DNA of 64,000 bases from Thalassovita mangrovi (GTDB lineage Bacteria; Pseudomonadota; Alphaproteobacteria; Rhodobacterales; Rhodobacteraceae), in contig NZ_WWEN01000003.1 of the NCBI RefSeq assembly GCF_009857745.1, positions 722,127 to 786,126 on the forward strand, in the 5' to 3' direction. Each line of letters starts with the position of its first letter. The first letter of the stretch is position 1. The notes under the pieces were generated by a model, which saw only the letters and a program-made list of their open reading frames with translations, was not told the origin of the DNA and ran no database searches. The translations under genes and the position numbers were made by a program. Positions 18,824 to 27,534 of the stretch are shown in pieces.

Positions 18824-20548
18824 ATGAAACAATTCCGTATGGTGTCAGTGAATGCGCGCGGCCTGAACGATGGCCCGTTCCAGCGCATCGAAACCGTTCT
18901 GAGCGACATCCTGGACAAGCTGTTCTTTGCCTTCGACGAGACCAAGAAACTGCGCGAAGGGGTGGCCGATCTGGACCGGCTGCTGGACCCGTCGAACCTG
19001 ACCCGGGTGAATGCGCGGCTGCGCGCGGTGGCCGACCTGATGGATCAGATCGACGACAACAGCGGCGAGGCCAAGAACTTCGTGCAGGACCTGCGCGACA
19101 ACAGCCGGCAGATGTCCTCGACGCTCAAGGACCTGTCCAAGATCATCCAGTCGTCGAATATCGTGTCGCTGAACGCGCGGATCATCGCGCAGGGCCACCG
19201 CCACCGCCCGCTTGGCGATCAACTGGTGCGGCTGGCCGAAAGCCTGTCGGATATTTCCAATGATGCCTCGGTGCTGGTGAAGGAAATGTTCGAGGTGATC
19301 GACAGCATCGTCGATTCCACCCAGGACATGGGGCGCAATGTCGAACAGCGCGCCGCGGCGCTGTTTTCGACCCTGAAGCCCAAGGCGCGGGCGCTGGAAT
19401 CGGCGCTGACATCGCTGGAAAAGGGGATGACGGCGGCGCGCTCGGCCTCGGTTTGGCTGTCGGAATATGTCGAAGTGGCCGAACGCGACGTGTCGGCGGT
19501 GATTTCGGCGCTGCAGGTCGGCGACCGCAGCCGCCAGCGGGCCGAACATGTGCGGCTGATCACCAGCCGGGCATCGCTGTACCCGTCGCAATCGACCGAG
19601 GCGCACAGCCTGATGCTGCTGGCGCGGGCGCAGATGCAGCAGACTGTGAACGAAGCGGTGACCGATACCCGCAAGGCCAGCATGCAGTTCGCCTCGCTCG
19701 CCGGGCGGCAGCAGGAATTCCTGGCCCGGTGCCGGGAAATCGCATCGTCCTTCTCGGATTGCGAACAGACTCTCGACGGGGGCGCGCCGACCGGCGCGTA
19801 TGGCGGCTACGGCGCCTCCGAGGGCAAATTCGACTTCGCCGCCAGCTCCGTGGCCGAGGAAAAGGCGCAGCAACGGCTGCAGGATGCCGATAACGCGCTG
19901 GTGGAGCGCAGCAAGACCCTGTCCGACTGCGCCTTCCAGATGAAGCTGGCCGCGCTCAACACCATCATCACCTGCGCCCGCGGGTTCCGCGAAGCGATGG
20001 ACATGATCATGATTTCGCAGCAGATCAACGAAGTGATTTCCGAGGTGCCTGACACGTTCAGCCACTTCGCCGGGATCATGGAACAGACCAAGCAGCGGAT
20101 GCATGAATGGTCGTCGCGCGAAGCCGGGGCGGTGGATGACGAAATCGAAGGGATGGACGACGAAGACCCGACCCTGACCGAGGCGCGCAAGGTGCTGGGC
20201 AAGCTGCTGCCCAGCCTGAACAACGACGCGCCGCAGATCGCACAGGCGATTTCGTCCAGCGCCGACACGTTCTTTTCCTTCTTCCGCGAACTGGAACAGC
20301 TGGCCGAGGACGACCCGGTCGCGGTGGCGCCGCTGCCGCTGGCCGACGCGGTGACCTCGGAGGTCTTCGCGCTGCACTTGGAAGAATTGCACAACTGCTA
20401 CACGATGCAGGCCGAACGCGACATTCAAGACATCATGTTCGCCGAGCTGAAAGGCGAGGCGGAACCGGAAGCGCCGGTGGCGCAACCGGTCGCCGCGCCG
20501 GAACCGGCCGCAGCCGCCGAAGACGACCTGTCGGATATCTTCTTCTGA
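18824..20548 (+). CDS. Soluble chemotaxis-operon protein with two receptor-like hairpins and a CheZ-like tail
   Basis: A 574-residue, mostly helical protein with no transmembrane segment. Residues about 110-145 (SSNIVSLNARIIAQGHRHRP and on) follow the spacing of a chemoreceptor tip but replace the invariant EAARAGE core. A second similar hairpin occurs further on (FQMKLAALNTIITCARGFRE). The extreme C-terminus, after an Ala/Pro/Glu linker, ends DDLSDIFF, which resembles the DDLLDSLGF CheY-binding tail of enterobacterial CheZ. It starts four bases after cheB and ends the operon. A CheA/CheY-interacting regulator is plausible, but no function is established here. Confidence 0.75.
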   Translation: MKQFRMVSVNARGLNDGPFQRIETVLSDILDKLFFAFDETKKLREGVADLDRLLDPSNLTRVNARLRAVADLMDQIDDNSGEAKNFVQDLRDNSRQMSSTLKDLSKIIQSSNIVSLNARIIAQGHRHRPLGDQLVRLAESLSDISNDASVLVKEMFEVIDSIVDSTQDMGRNVEQRAAALFSTLKPKARALESALTSLEKGMTAARSASVWLSEYVEVAERDVSAVISALQVGDRSRQRAEHVRLITSRASLYPSQSTEAHSLMLLARAQMQQTVNEAVTDTRKASMQFASLAGRQQEFLARCREIASSFSDCEQTLDGGAPTGAYGGYGASEGKFDFAASSVAEEKAQQRLQDADNALVERSKTLSDCAFQMKLAALNTIITCARGFREAMDMIMISQQINEVISEVPDTFSHFAGIMEQTKQRMHEWSSREAGAVDDEIEGMDDEDPTLTEARKVLGKLLPSLNNDAPQIAQAISSSADTFFSFFRELEQLAEDDPVAVAPLPLADAVTSEVFALHLEELHNCYTMQAERDIQDIMFAELKGEAEPEAPVAQPVAAPEPAAAAEDDLSDIFF

Positions 20549-20567
20549 TTTCCGCTAGCTGCCCTGC

Positions 20568-20613
20568 AACGGCCGCCCTGTCCTTCGGGACATCGGGCGG
20601 CCGTTCGTTTTTT
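20568..20613 (+). terminator. Strong intrinsic terminator of the che operon
   Basis: An 11-bp arm AACGGCCGCCC pairs with GGGCGGCCGTT and encloses a second stem TGTCC-TTCG-GGACA. A run of six T residues follows (20608-20613). It stands 20 bases after the last gene. Confidence 0.9.
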
Positions 20614-20651
20614 GGGCTCGGGTTCGTCAGTGCCGGATCGGCGCTATCCGC

Positions 20652-23564
20652 TCAGGCGTCGGGATGGGCCTTGCCGTTCGAGGCATAGGTCGCCATCAGG
20701 GTCCTGAGCTTGTCCGGCGTCAGCGGCTTGGGGACATATTCGTCGATGTCGCAGCGCTGGCACAGCTGCTTGATTTCCATCGTCAGGTCGGCGGACAGGG
20801 CGACGATCGGGGTTTTCGGCAGATGCTTGTCGGTTTCCTCGGCGCGGATGTTCGAGGCCATCTGGAACCCGTCCATGATCGGCATGTGGCAATCCGACAG
20901 CAGCAGCGTGTACTTGCCGCTGCGCCACAGGTCCAAGCCTTCCTTGCCGTTTTCCACCGCATCGGCCGCGATGCCCAGCTTGTCCAGCATCCGCATGGTG
21001 ATTTCGCGGGTCATCCGGTCGTCTTCGATCAGCAGCACCTTGCTTTGCGGGATCGCAGCCCCGGCGGGTTTCCTGGCCGGTTTCGCACTCAGCGCGTTTA
21101 GCCTGTCGATCAGCAGCGACGGCATCAGTTCGGCCAGCGCGATCCGGTTGCCGTGCGGGTCCTGTTCGGTCGGATCGGGGAGCCCCACGATTTCCAAGCG
21201 CGGCGCGCCGGAGCCGCCGACCGACAGCATGTCCAGATCCTCGGCGGTTTCGCCGTAGAGGATGACATAATCGGGTTTCAGGTGGCGGTTTTTCTGCGTC
21301 GGCATGTCTTCGGTCACCAGAACGGCGCCGGCGTTTTCGACATAGCAGCGCAGGATCGCGGCGACATCGGGATCGTTGCCGTAGAAAAAGACGGCCTTGC
21401 CATGCAGCGCCCGGGCGGCGCCGATATCATGCCCGCTGCGATCCGCGATCGCCTGCATCGGGATATCGATTTCGACGGTCGTGCCTTCGCCGGGGACGCT
21501 TTTGACGTCGATCCGGCCATCCATCAGATCGACCAGCCGCTTGGTCAGCGACAGGCCCAGCCCGGTCCCGCCATAGCGGCGGCGGATCGATCCGTCGCCC
21601 TGGGTGAACGGGCGGAAGATTTCCGCGATCGTGTCTTCGGTCATGCCGATGCCATTGTCGCGCACCTGCAGCACCACATGCTGGATGCCGTTGCGCATGG
21701 CGCCGTTCTGCAGCGATATACGGACCTCGCCGTCCTGTTGCTTCTGCGAACTGAACTTGACCGCGTTACCGGCGACGCTCAGCAGGATCTGCCGCAGCCG
21801 CAGCCCGTCCGCATGCACCATCGGCAGGTCGGGGGCGCAGAACGGGATCAGCTTGGTATGGCTGCTCTGGCTTTGCCAGCGCAGCGTATCGACGGTGTCC
21901 TGCAGGATGTTTTCCAGCGAAACGTCCTGCGGCGTCAGTTCGAAATTGCCGTTTTCCATACGGGCAAAATCCAGCACGTCGTCGATCATGCTCAGCAGCA
22001 GCTTGGCCGACCGCCGGGACGATGAAATCAGGCTGGCGTCCTCGTCCCTGCCAAGCCGGTCGCCGATCAGGTCGAGCGCCGAAATCACACTGATCAGCGG
22101 CGAGCGCAATTCGTGGCTGATGGTGGACAGGAAGGACGATTTGGTGCGGTTGCCTTCCTCGGCCTTTTCATAGGCGTCGCGCAGGGTGGCTTCGCGGCGT
22201 TCGATGTCACGGTAATCGTGGACCACGACAAGGTAGTTTTCGTCGCTGCTGTCGCTGTCGATGGGATCGACGCGCAGGCCGATGGGAATCCCAGCCTTGC
22301 CCTTGCCGATGCCCTGGCCGCGGATCATGGTGTCGGACGGGTAGGCCGCCAGCGCTTTCAGGCCCTTTTCGGTCAGATCGCCCTTGGTTTCGTCCTCGAC
22401 CCTGGCGAATTCGCCGATCTCGGACCCAAGCGCGAATTGCGGGTCCAGCCCGAACACCGAGCGGAAGGCCGGGTTCACATTGGTGATGGTGCCGCGGGCG
22501 TTGACGATGAAATTGACGTCCTTGTTGGCGGCCATCAGCGACATCACGAAGCGCTTTTTGTGCTCGGCCAGCCGGGTGACCCGCAGCGCCGCCAGCGCCG
22601 CGAGGGTCGACACCACAATGGCCGCGAAAAGCGACACGATGTCCAGCGTCTTGAAGAAATCGCGCAGCCCATAGGCGGTTTCCCTGTCGATTTCGGTGAC
22701 AAATCCAAGCCCCAGGTCGGCATTGTACAGCCAGGCCCCGACGACGTCTTCGCCGGCATGGTTCAGGTAACCGTCGGTGGATATGTCGTTGTTGCCCTGT
22801 AACGCCTGCCGCACCGGCAGGGTGCGTAGCAGCGGGGTCCGGGATTTGGCGGCGGCCTTGGACAGAAGATTGCCGTCGGAATCGAAGGCATAGGCATTCA
22901 GCCGCATCTGCAGCGAGGCGCTTTCGATCAGCGGCAGCAGGTCGTCGCGCGGCGACAGGCGCAGCGCGATCAGGGCGCTGACGACGCCGTCCTTGTTCCA
23001 GATCGGCGCGATCACGAATTGCGTCGCGGTGCCGCGCGGGCTGGTGTCATCGTTCAGCGGCACGTCGGAGGGCTGCAGCCGGGTGATCAGCGTCGCCCCG
23101 GCGAAGGCTTCGAGAAACTGGTCGGATTGGTCCAGCAGCAGGTTGGGCGTGCCGGTATTGGCGATCCGCGACGAGGCAAGGCTGATCCCGTTCGGGGCAA
23201 TGATGAAATAGCCCTCGATATGGCCGCTGGCCAGATAGGGGCCGAAATGGTCGCGCAACCGCTGCTGATCCGGATGGTCGAGCAGCGCCTCGCGGTCGTC
23301 GGAAACGTCCATCAGGCTGTTGGCCGCGTCCCTGACTATGTCCAGCGTCGAGGCGGCGATCGCTTCGCGCTTGCGCCGGTCGGCCCATTGGTTCACTGCC
23401 GCCTCGGTCGCGATCATGTTGTCTTGCAGGCGGGAAACGAGGTTGGCCTGGTATTTGCGGTCAAGCGCGCTTTCGACAAGCAGGTAACCGGTGATCAGGG
23501 CAAGGATCACCAGCAGGTAAATCAGCGCGATCAGCGGAACGATGGGGCGAAAATTACGTTCCAT
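20652..23564 (-). CDS. Hybrid sensor histidine kinase with periplasmic sensor, PAS and receiver domains
   Basis: A 970-residue membrane kinase. TM1 is about 10-30 and a double-Cache-like periplasmic sensor spans about 31-305. TM2 is about 307-328, and a PAS domain (about 342-455) follows. HisKA has H484 (FLSTISHELRSPL); the HATPase domain has VRDNGIGM and YGGTGLGLSLTKRLV. A degenerate receiver-like segment lies about 715-800. A good C-terminal receiver has LLIEDDRM and LLLSDCHMPIMDG. No separate regulator gene is adjacent. Its neighbour is the che operon, converging on it, so any link to chemotaxis is only positional. Confidence 0.9.
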   Translation of the reverse strand: MERNFRPIVPLIALIYLLVILALITGYLLVESALDRKYQANLVSRLQDNMIATEAAVNQWADRRKREAIAASTLDIVRDAANSLMDVSDDREALLDHPDQQRLRDHFGPYLASGHIEGYFIIAPNGISLASSRIANTGTPNLLLDQSDQFLEAFAGATLITRLQPSDVPLNDDTSPRGTATQFVIAPIWNKDGVVSALIALRLSPRDDLLPLIESASLQMRLNAYAFDSDGNLLSKAAAKSRTPLLRTLPVRQALQGNNDISTDGYLNHAGEDVVGAWLYNADLGLGFVTEIDRETAYGLRDFFKTLDIVSLFAAIVVSTLAALAALRVTRLAEHKKRFVMSLMAANKDVNFIVNARGTITNVNPAFRSVFGLDPQFALGSEIGEFARVEDETKGDLTEKGLKALAAYPSDTMIRGQGIGKGKAGIPIGLRVDPIDSDSSDENYLVVVHDYRDIERREATLRDAYEKAEEGNRTKSSFLSTISHELRSPLISVISALDLIGDRLGRDEDASLISSSRRSAKLLLSMIDDVLDFARMENGNFELTPQDVSLENILQDTVDTLRWQSQSSHTKLIPFCAPDLPMVHADGLRLRQILLSVAGNAVKFSSQKQQDGEVRISLQNGAMRNGIQHVVLQVRDNGIGMTEDTIAEIFRPFTQGDGSIRRRYGGTGLGLSLTKRLVDLMDGRIDVKSVPGEGTTVEIDIPMQAIADRSGHDIGAARALHGKAVFFYGNDPDVAAILRCYVENAGAVLVTEDMPTQKNRHLKPDYVILYGETAEDLDMLSVGGSGAPRLEIVGLPDPTEQDPHGNRIALAELMPSLLIDRLNALSAKPARKPAGAAIPQSKVLLIEDDRMTREITMRMLDKLGIAADAVENGKEGLDLWRSGKYTLLLSDCHMPIMDGFQMASNIRAEETDKHLPKTPIVALSADLTMEIKQLCQRCDIDEYVPKPLTPDKLRTLMATYASNGKAHPDA

Positions 23565-23888
23565 GAAACCCCCTGCGGCGGCCTGCAGGCAGGGCCGGGA
23601 TCGTGGGGCGGTGCGCCACGAAAGGCCCTGAATAGGGTCTGGGTCCTTGCAAATTCTTCACTCCCAAAAACGGGCAAAACGGTAACGCGATTCAAACAAC
23701 CGCCACCGGAACCGAAACTATCTTCTTTGACTGCTTTAACCATTTCTGACGTTTCGCGAAACGAAATCCTTCGCGAAGGCGCCAACATCAAAACAGACGC
23801 ATAAAGTTTAGCTGATCTCCGGGAGTCTGCAAAGCGGGTTAGTCGCTATTGCATATGTCTTTTATTATAGATCGTGGGGCGGAATCGC
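23565..23888. other. Intergenic region upstream of the hybrid kinase
   Basis: 324 bases between the LysR gene end and the kinase start, both read on the minus strand. No gene is visible. It contains two neighbouring perfect palindromes with the same TTCGCGAA core (23750-23763 and 23768-23779) and an A/T-rich stretch near 23860 that may be the LysR transcript end. Confidence 0.6.
23750..23779. promoter_or_regulatory. Twin palindromes with TTCGCGAA core
   Basis: CGTTTCGCGAAACG (23750-23763) and CCTTCGCGAAGG (23768-23779) are each perfectly symmetric, with centres 17 bases apart. They lie about 190-215 bases upstream of the kinase start. This arrangement suggests cooperative binding of a dimeric repressor or activator; the binding protein is unknown. 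Confidence 0.5.
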
Positions 23889-24833
23889 TTATCCTGCCTG
23901 TCCCGGTTCCGGCCTGTAGGAGGCGTGCAGTTCCGCCAGTTTATCGCGGCAGTTTTTCACCATGAATTCGGCAAACAGCTGCACCTTCGGATCGCGCAGC
24001 CTGCGGCTGGGCGACAGGCAGACAAGCGGCACCGGCAGCGGCGGATTCTTGACCGCCACCGGCACCAAGGCGCCCGCGGCCAGGTGGTCGGCCACCTCGA
24101 AAATCGGTTTCATCACGATCCCAGCCCCGTCGAGCGCCCAGCCCGTCAGCACGTCGCCATCGTCGGATTCGAACGGACCGGTGATTTCGAACCGCCGCTG
24201 GCCGTTGTCGGTCTGCAGCGTCCACTGGAATTCCCGGGCGCCGGGAAAGCGCAGGTTCAGGCAGTCGTGATCCTGCTCGATCAGGTCGTCGCCGGTTTCG
24301 GGCATGCCGCGCCGGGCGATGTAATCGGGCGCCGCGCACAGCACGCGCGGGCAATCGGCGATCACCCGCACCTTCAAATCGCTGTCCTGCAGCGGCCCGA
24401 GCTGAAAGGCCAGGTCGAGCCCTTCGCCGGTCACGTCGATGACCCGGTCCGACAGCCGCAGCCGCACGTCGATATCGGGGTAGAGTTTCTTGAACTGCGG
24501 CACCAGCGGCGCGATGAAGCGCCGCCCGACGCCCAAGGGGGCCGCGGCGAACAGCGTACCGCGCGGCGATTGGGTGGCGAGCATGACCTTGGCCTCGGCG
24601 TCCTCGATCGCCTCGACGATCTTGCAGGCGCCTTCATAGAACAGCTTGCCGTGCTCGGTCGGGTGCAGCGCGCGGGTGGTGCGGTTGAACAGCCGCACCC
24701 CCAGATGCCGTTCCAATTCGGCGATGCGCGACGACGCGACCGCGGGCGAAGTGCGCTGATCGCGGGCGGCGGCGCTCATGCTGCCCAATTCATAGACACG
24801 CAGGAACATACGGATGTTGTTTACATAGGCCAT
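23889..24833 (-). CDS. LysR-family transcriptional regulator, divergent from puuD
   Basis: A 314-residue LysR regulator starting at ATG 24833 (MAYVNNIRMFLRVYELGSMS). The winged-helix segment SMSAAARDQRTSPAVASSRI is followed by the standard LysR linker and two-lobed effector domain. A longer frame upstream is rejected because it crosses the puuD control region and has no family similarity. Divergence from the urate hydroxylase gene suggests it controls purine or urate use. The effector is not predictable. Confidence 0.92.
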   Translation of the reverse strand: MAYVNNIRMFLRVYELGSMSAAARDQRTSPAVASSRIAELERHLGVRLFNRTTRALHPTEHGKLFYEGACKIVEAIEDAEAKVMLATQSPRGTLFAAAPLGVGRRFIAPLVPQFKKLYPDIDVRLRLSDRVIDVTGEGLDLAFQLGPLQDSDLKVRVIADCPRVLCAAPDYIARRGMPETGDDLIEQDHDCLNLRFPGAREFQWTLQTDNGQRRFEITGPFESDDGDVLTGWALDGAGIVMKPIFEVADHLAAGALVPVAVKNPPLPVPLVCLSPSRRLRDPKVQLFAEFMVKNCRDKLAELHASYRPEPGQAG

Positions 24834-24932
24834 TTTCAAAGGGTTCTTGAAACTGTTCTTTCGATTTGAAGAATTAACAAACAAGTGCGGCGGGCGATAG
24901 CCTGCACGAAACCCAATCCTCAGGAGGTCCCG

Positions 24933-26156
24933 ATGTATGATTTTGCCGCCATGGGCGCATGGCTGGAATTCGCGGTGCGCTGGCTGCACGTGATCACCGC
25001 GATCGCGTGGATCGGATCATCCTTCTATTTCATCGCGCTGGATCTTGGTCTGCACCGTGACCGCAACCTTGCCACCGGCGCCGATGGCGAGGAATGGCAG
25101 GTGCATGGCGGCGGATTCTACCACATCCAGAAATACCTGGTGGCGCCCGCGAACATGCCCGACGGGTTGGTGTGGTTCAAATGGGAAAGCTATTCGACCT
25201 GGTTGTCGGGTTTCGCCCTGCTGGCGGTGGTTTACTACATGGGCGCCGAATTCTACCTCGTCGATCCGGCGGTGATGGAGCTGGCCAGCTGGCAGGCGGT
25301 GCTGATTTCCATGGCCTCGCTGGCGTTCGGCTGGGTGGTCTACAACACGCTGTGCAAGCAGTTCGTGAACGCCAACCAGACCGCGCTGATGGTGGCGTTG
25401 TTCGTGGTGCTGGTGGGCATGGCCTATTTCTACACCAGCGTGTTCTCGGGCCGCGCCGCGATGCTGCATCTGGGGGCCTTCACCGCCACGATCATGAGCG
25501 CCAACGTCTTCTTCATCATCATCCCGAACCAGAAAATCGTGGTGGCCGACCTGATCGCCGGGCGCAAGCCGGACGCGAAATACGGCAAGATCGCCAAGCA
25601 GCGGTCGACCCATAACAACTACCTGACGCTGCCGGTCATCTTCATGATGCTGTCGAACCATTACCCGCTGGCCTTCGCCACTGAATACAACTGGATCATC
25701 GCCAGCCTGGTGTTCCTGATGGGCGTCACCATCCGGCACTATTTCAACTCGCTTCACGCCCGCAAGGGCAATCCGACCTGGACCTGGCTGGCCACCGCTT
25801 TGCTGTTCATCGCGATCATGTGGCTGTCCACCGCGCCGATGTTCCGCACCGAGGAGGTCGAGGAAGCCCACGGCCCCGCCCTGCGCTTCGCCGAGGCCGA
25901 AGGGTTCGAAGACGTCGCCGATATCGTCATGGGCCGCTGTTCGATGTGCCACGCCGAGGAACCGGGCTGGGAAGGCCTGCACTGGGCGCCCAAGGGGGTG
26001 CGGCTGGAAACCCCGCACCAGATCGCGATGCAGGCGCGCAACATCTATCTGCAGGCGGGGCTGAGCCACGCGATGCCGCCCGCCAACTTGAGCTTCATCG
26101 AACCCGAGGAACGGGCGAAGATCGTCGCCTGGTACAAGGCGGCCACCGAAGGGTAA
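24933..26156 (+). CDS. puuD: Membrane-bound urate hydroxylase PuuD with C-terminal cytochrome c domain
   Basis: A 407-residue integral membrane protein starting at ATG 24933, behind a perfect AGGAGGT. The N-terminal part has about eight or nine hydrophobic helices with conserved His residues (WLHVITAIAWIGSSFYFIAL, HGGGFYHIQKY). The C-terminal 80 or so residues form a c-type cytochrome domain with the heme site CSMCH. Known PuuD enzymes oxidise urate to 5-hydroxyisourate, passing electrons to the heme. The product route leads through allantoin to urea, feeding the urease genes of this window. Confidence 0.9.
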   Translation: MYDFAAMGAWLEFAVRWLHVITAIAWIGSSFYFIALDLGLHRDRNLATGADGEEWQVHGGGFYHIQKYLVAPANMPDGLVWFKWESYSTWLSGFALLAVVYYMGAEFYLVDPAVMELASWQAVLISMASLAFGWVVYNTLCKQFVNANQTALMVALFVVLVGMAYFYTSVFSGRAAMLHLGAFTATIMSANVFFIIIPNQKIVVADLIAGRKPDAKYGKIAKQRSTHNNYLTLPVIFMMLSNHYPLAFATEYNWIIASLVFLMGVTIRHYFNSLHARKGNPTWTWLATALLFIAIMWLSTAPMFRTEEVEEAHGPALRFAEAEGFEDVADIVMGRCSMCHAEEPGWEGLHWAPKGVRLETPHQIAMQARNIYLQAGLSHAMPPANLSFIEPEERAKIVAWYKAATEG

Positions 26157-26176
26157 GCCCAAGCCGTTTCCTTGCC

Positions 26177-26190
26177 CCCGGTTCGCCGGG
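26177..26190 (+). repeat. Short CCCGG-TTCG-CCGGG hairpin after puuD
   Basis: A tetraloop hairpin 20 bases after the puuD stop with no T-run behind it. It may protect the transcript end, or form a weak terminator. It is similar in style to other short intergenic hairpins in this window. Confidence 0.4.
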
Positions 26191-26238
26191 CGCAAAATAC
26201 CTGTCGCGCCGGGCCTTATTCCCCGCTAATCAGGCGCA

Positions 26239-27351
26239 ATGGATCAAACCTTCGAAATCTTTCTCGTCGGCCCTCCGGGGCTGGAACCTGTGCTGGCGGA
26301 TGAAGCCCGCGAAAAGGGCTTTGCCGACGCCGTGGCGGTGCCCGGCGGCGTCACGCTGACCGGCGGCTGGGCCGATGTCTGGCGCGCCAACCTGACCCTG
26401 CGCGGCGCGACGCGGGTCTTGGCGCGGATCGGGTCGTTCCGCGCCTTCCACCTGGCGCAGCTCGACAAAAGGGCGCGGAAATTTCCCTGGGGCGATGTGT
26501 TGCGCCCCGATGTGCCGGTCCGGGTCGAGGTGTCGACCAACAAGAAATCCAAGATCTACCATGCCGGGGCGGCGAAACAGCGGCTGGAAACCGCGATCGC
26601 CGAGGAACTGGGCGCGCCGATTTCGGAAGACGCCGAGGTCCAGATCAAGGTACGGATCGACGACAACCTGGTGATCGTCAGCGTCGATACTTCCGGTGAA
26701 TCGCTGCACAAGCGCGGCTACAAGGCCGGTGTCGGCAAGGCGCCGATGCGCGAAACCATGGCGGCGCTGCTGCTGCGCGCCTGCGGTTACGACGGGACCG
26801 AACCTGTGGTCGACCCGATGTGCGGCTCGGGCACCTTCCCGATCGAGGCGGCGGAGATCGCCAAGGGGCTGCTGCCGGGCCGGGCGCGGTCCTTCGCCTT
26901 TGAGAAACTCAACGGGTTCAATGACGCACTTTGGCAGGACATGCGCGGGGCCAGCCAGCCGCATGAAACCGACCTGCTGTTCTATGGCTCGGACCGCAAC
27001 GTCAACGTGATCGGCATGGCGCAGGACAATGCCACCCGGGCCGGGGTGGCCGATTGCACCCGCTTCCACTGTGCTTCTGTCAGCGATTTGCAGCGCCCCG
27101 ACGGGCCGCCGGGTCTGGTCTTCGTCAACCCGCCCTACGGGGCGCGGATCGGCAAGAAGAAGGACCTGTTCGCGCTTTACGGATCGCTGGGCAAGGTGCT
27201 GACGGAACGGTTTTCCGGCTGGCGCGTCGGCATCGTGACCAGCGAAACGCCGCTGGCCAATGCGACCGGGCTGCCGTTTGAGCCTTCGGGGCCGCCGATT
27301 GCTCATGGCGGGTTGAAGGTGAAGCTGTTCAAGACCGGGCCGCTGGCCTAG
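26239..27351 (+). CDS. THUMP-domain class I RNA methyltransferase, RlmL type
   Basis: A 370-residue protein. The N-terminal ferredoxin-like and THUMP region (about 1-155, ending VDTSGESLHKRGYK) binds RNA. The methyltransferase domain has MRETMAALLLRACGY, the SAM loop DPMCGSGTFPIEAA, and the catalytic NPPYG motif for base amino-group methylation. The family includes the 23S rRNA m2G2445 methyltransferase RlmL (N-terminal half) and related enzymes. The protein is shorter than the fused E. coli RlmKL, as is usual in alphaproteobacteria. The exact target base is inferred. Confidence 0.88.
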   Translation: MDQTFEIFLVGPPGLEPVLADEAREKGFADAVAVPGGVTLTGGWADVWRANLTLRGATRVLARIGSFRAFHLAQLDKRARKFPWGDVLRPDVPVRVEVSTNKKSKIYHAGAAKQRLETAIAEELGAPISEDAEVQIKVRIDDNLVIVSVDTSGESLHKRGYKAGVGKAPMRETMAALLLRACGYDGTEPVVDPMCGSGTFPIEAAEIAKGLLPGRARSFAFEKLNGFNDALWQDMRGASQPHETDLLFYGSDRNVNVIGMAQDNATRAGVADCTRFHCASVSDLQRPDGPPGLVFVNPPYGARIGKKKDLFALYGSLGKVLTERFSGWRVGIVTSETPLANATGLPFEPSGPPIAHGGLKVKLFKTGPLA

Positions 27352-27386
27352 TTTCTGCAGTCCGGCCCGGGACAAGGCCGAAGGCC

Positions 27387-27528
27387 GCCGGGCCAGCGCC
27401 AGTCCGCCCCCCGGGCTGGCGCTTTGGAGGGATTCGCTCCGATGCTGATGGCTAGCACGGGTTAGGCTGGCATAAACTGCCAAACTCAACCGTCGCAGCG
27501 CCACCCCGCGGACTGGCGCTGGCCCGGC
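27387..27528. repeat. 142-bp element bounded by 21-bp perfect inverted repeats
   Basis: Bases 27387-27407 are the exact reverse complement of 27508-27528 (21 of 21). The interior has further imperfect symmetry, including GGTTAGGCTGGCA against TGCCAAACTCAACC (about 27460-27490). It lies between the convergent methyltransferase and phosphoesterase genes. It could be a MITE-like remnant, a bidirectional terminator or a structured RNA. No target-site duplication is obvious. Confidence 0.65.
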
Positions 27529-27534
27529 TTGCCG

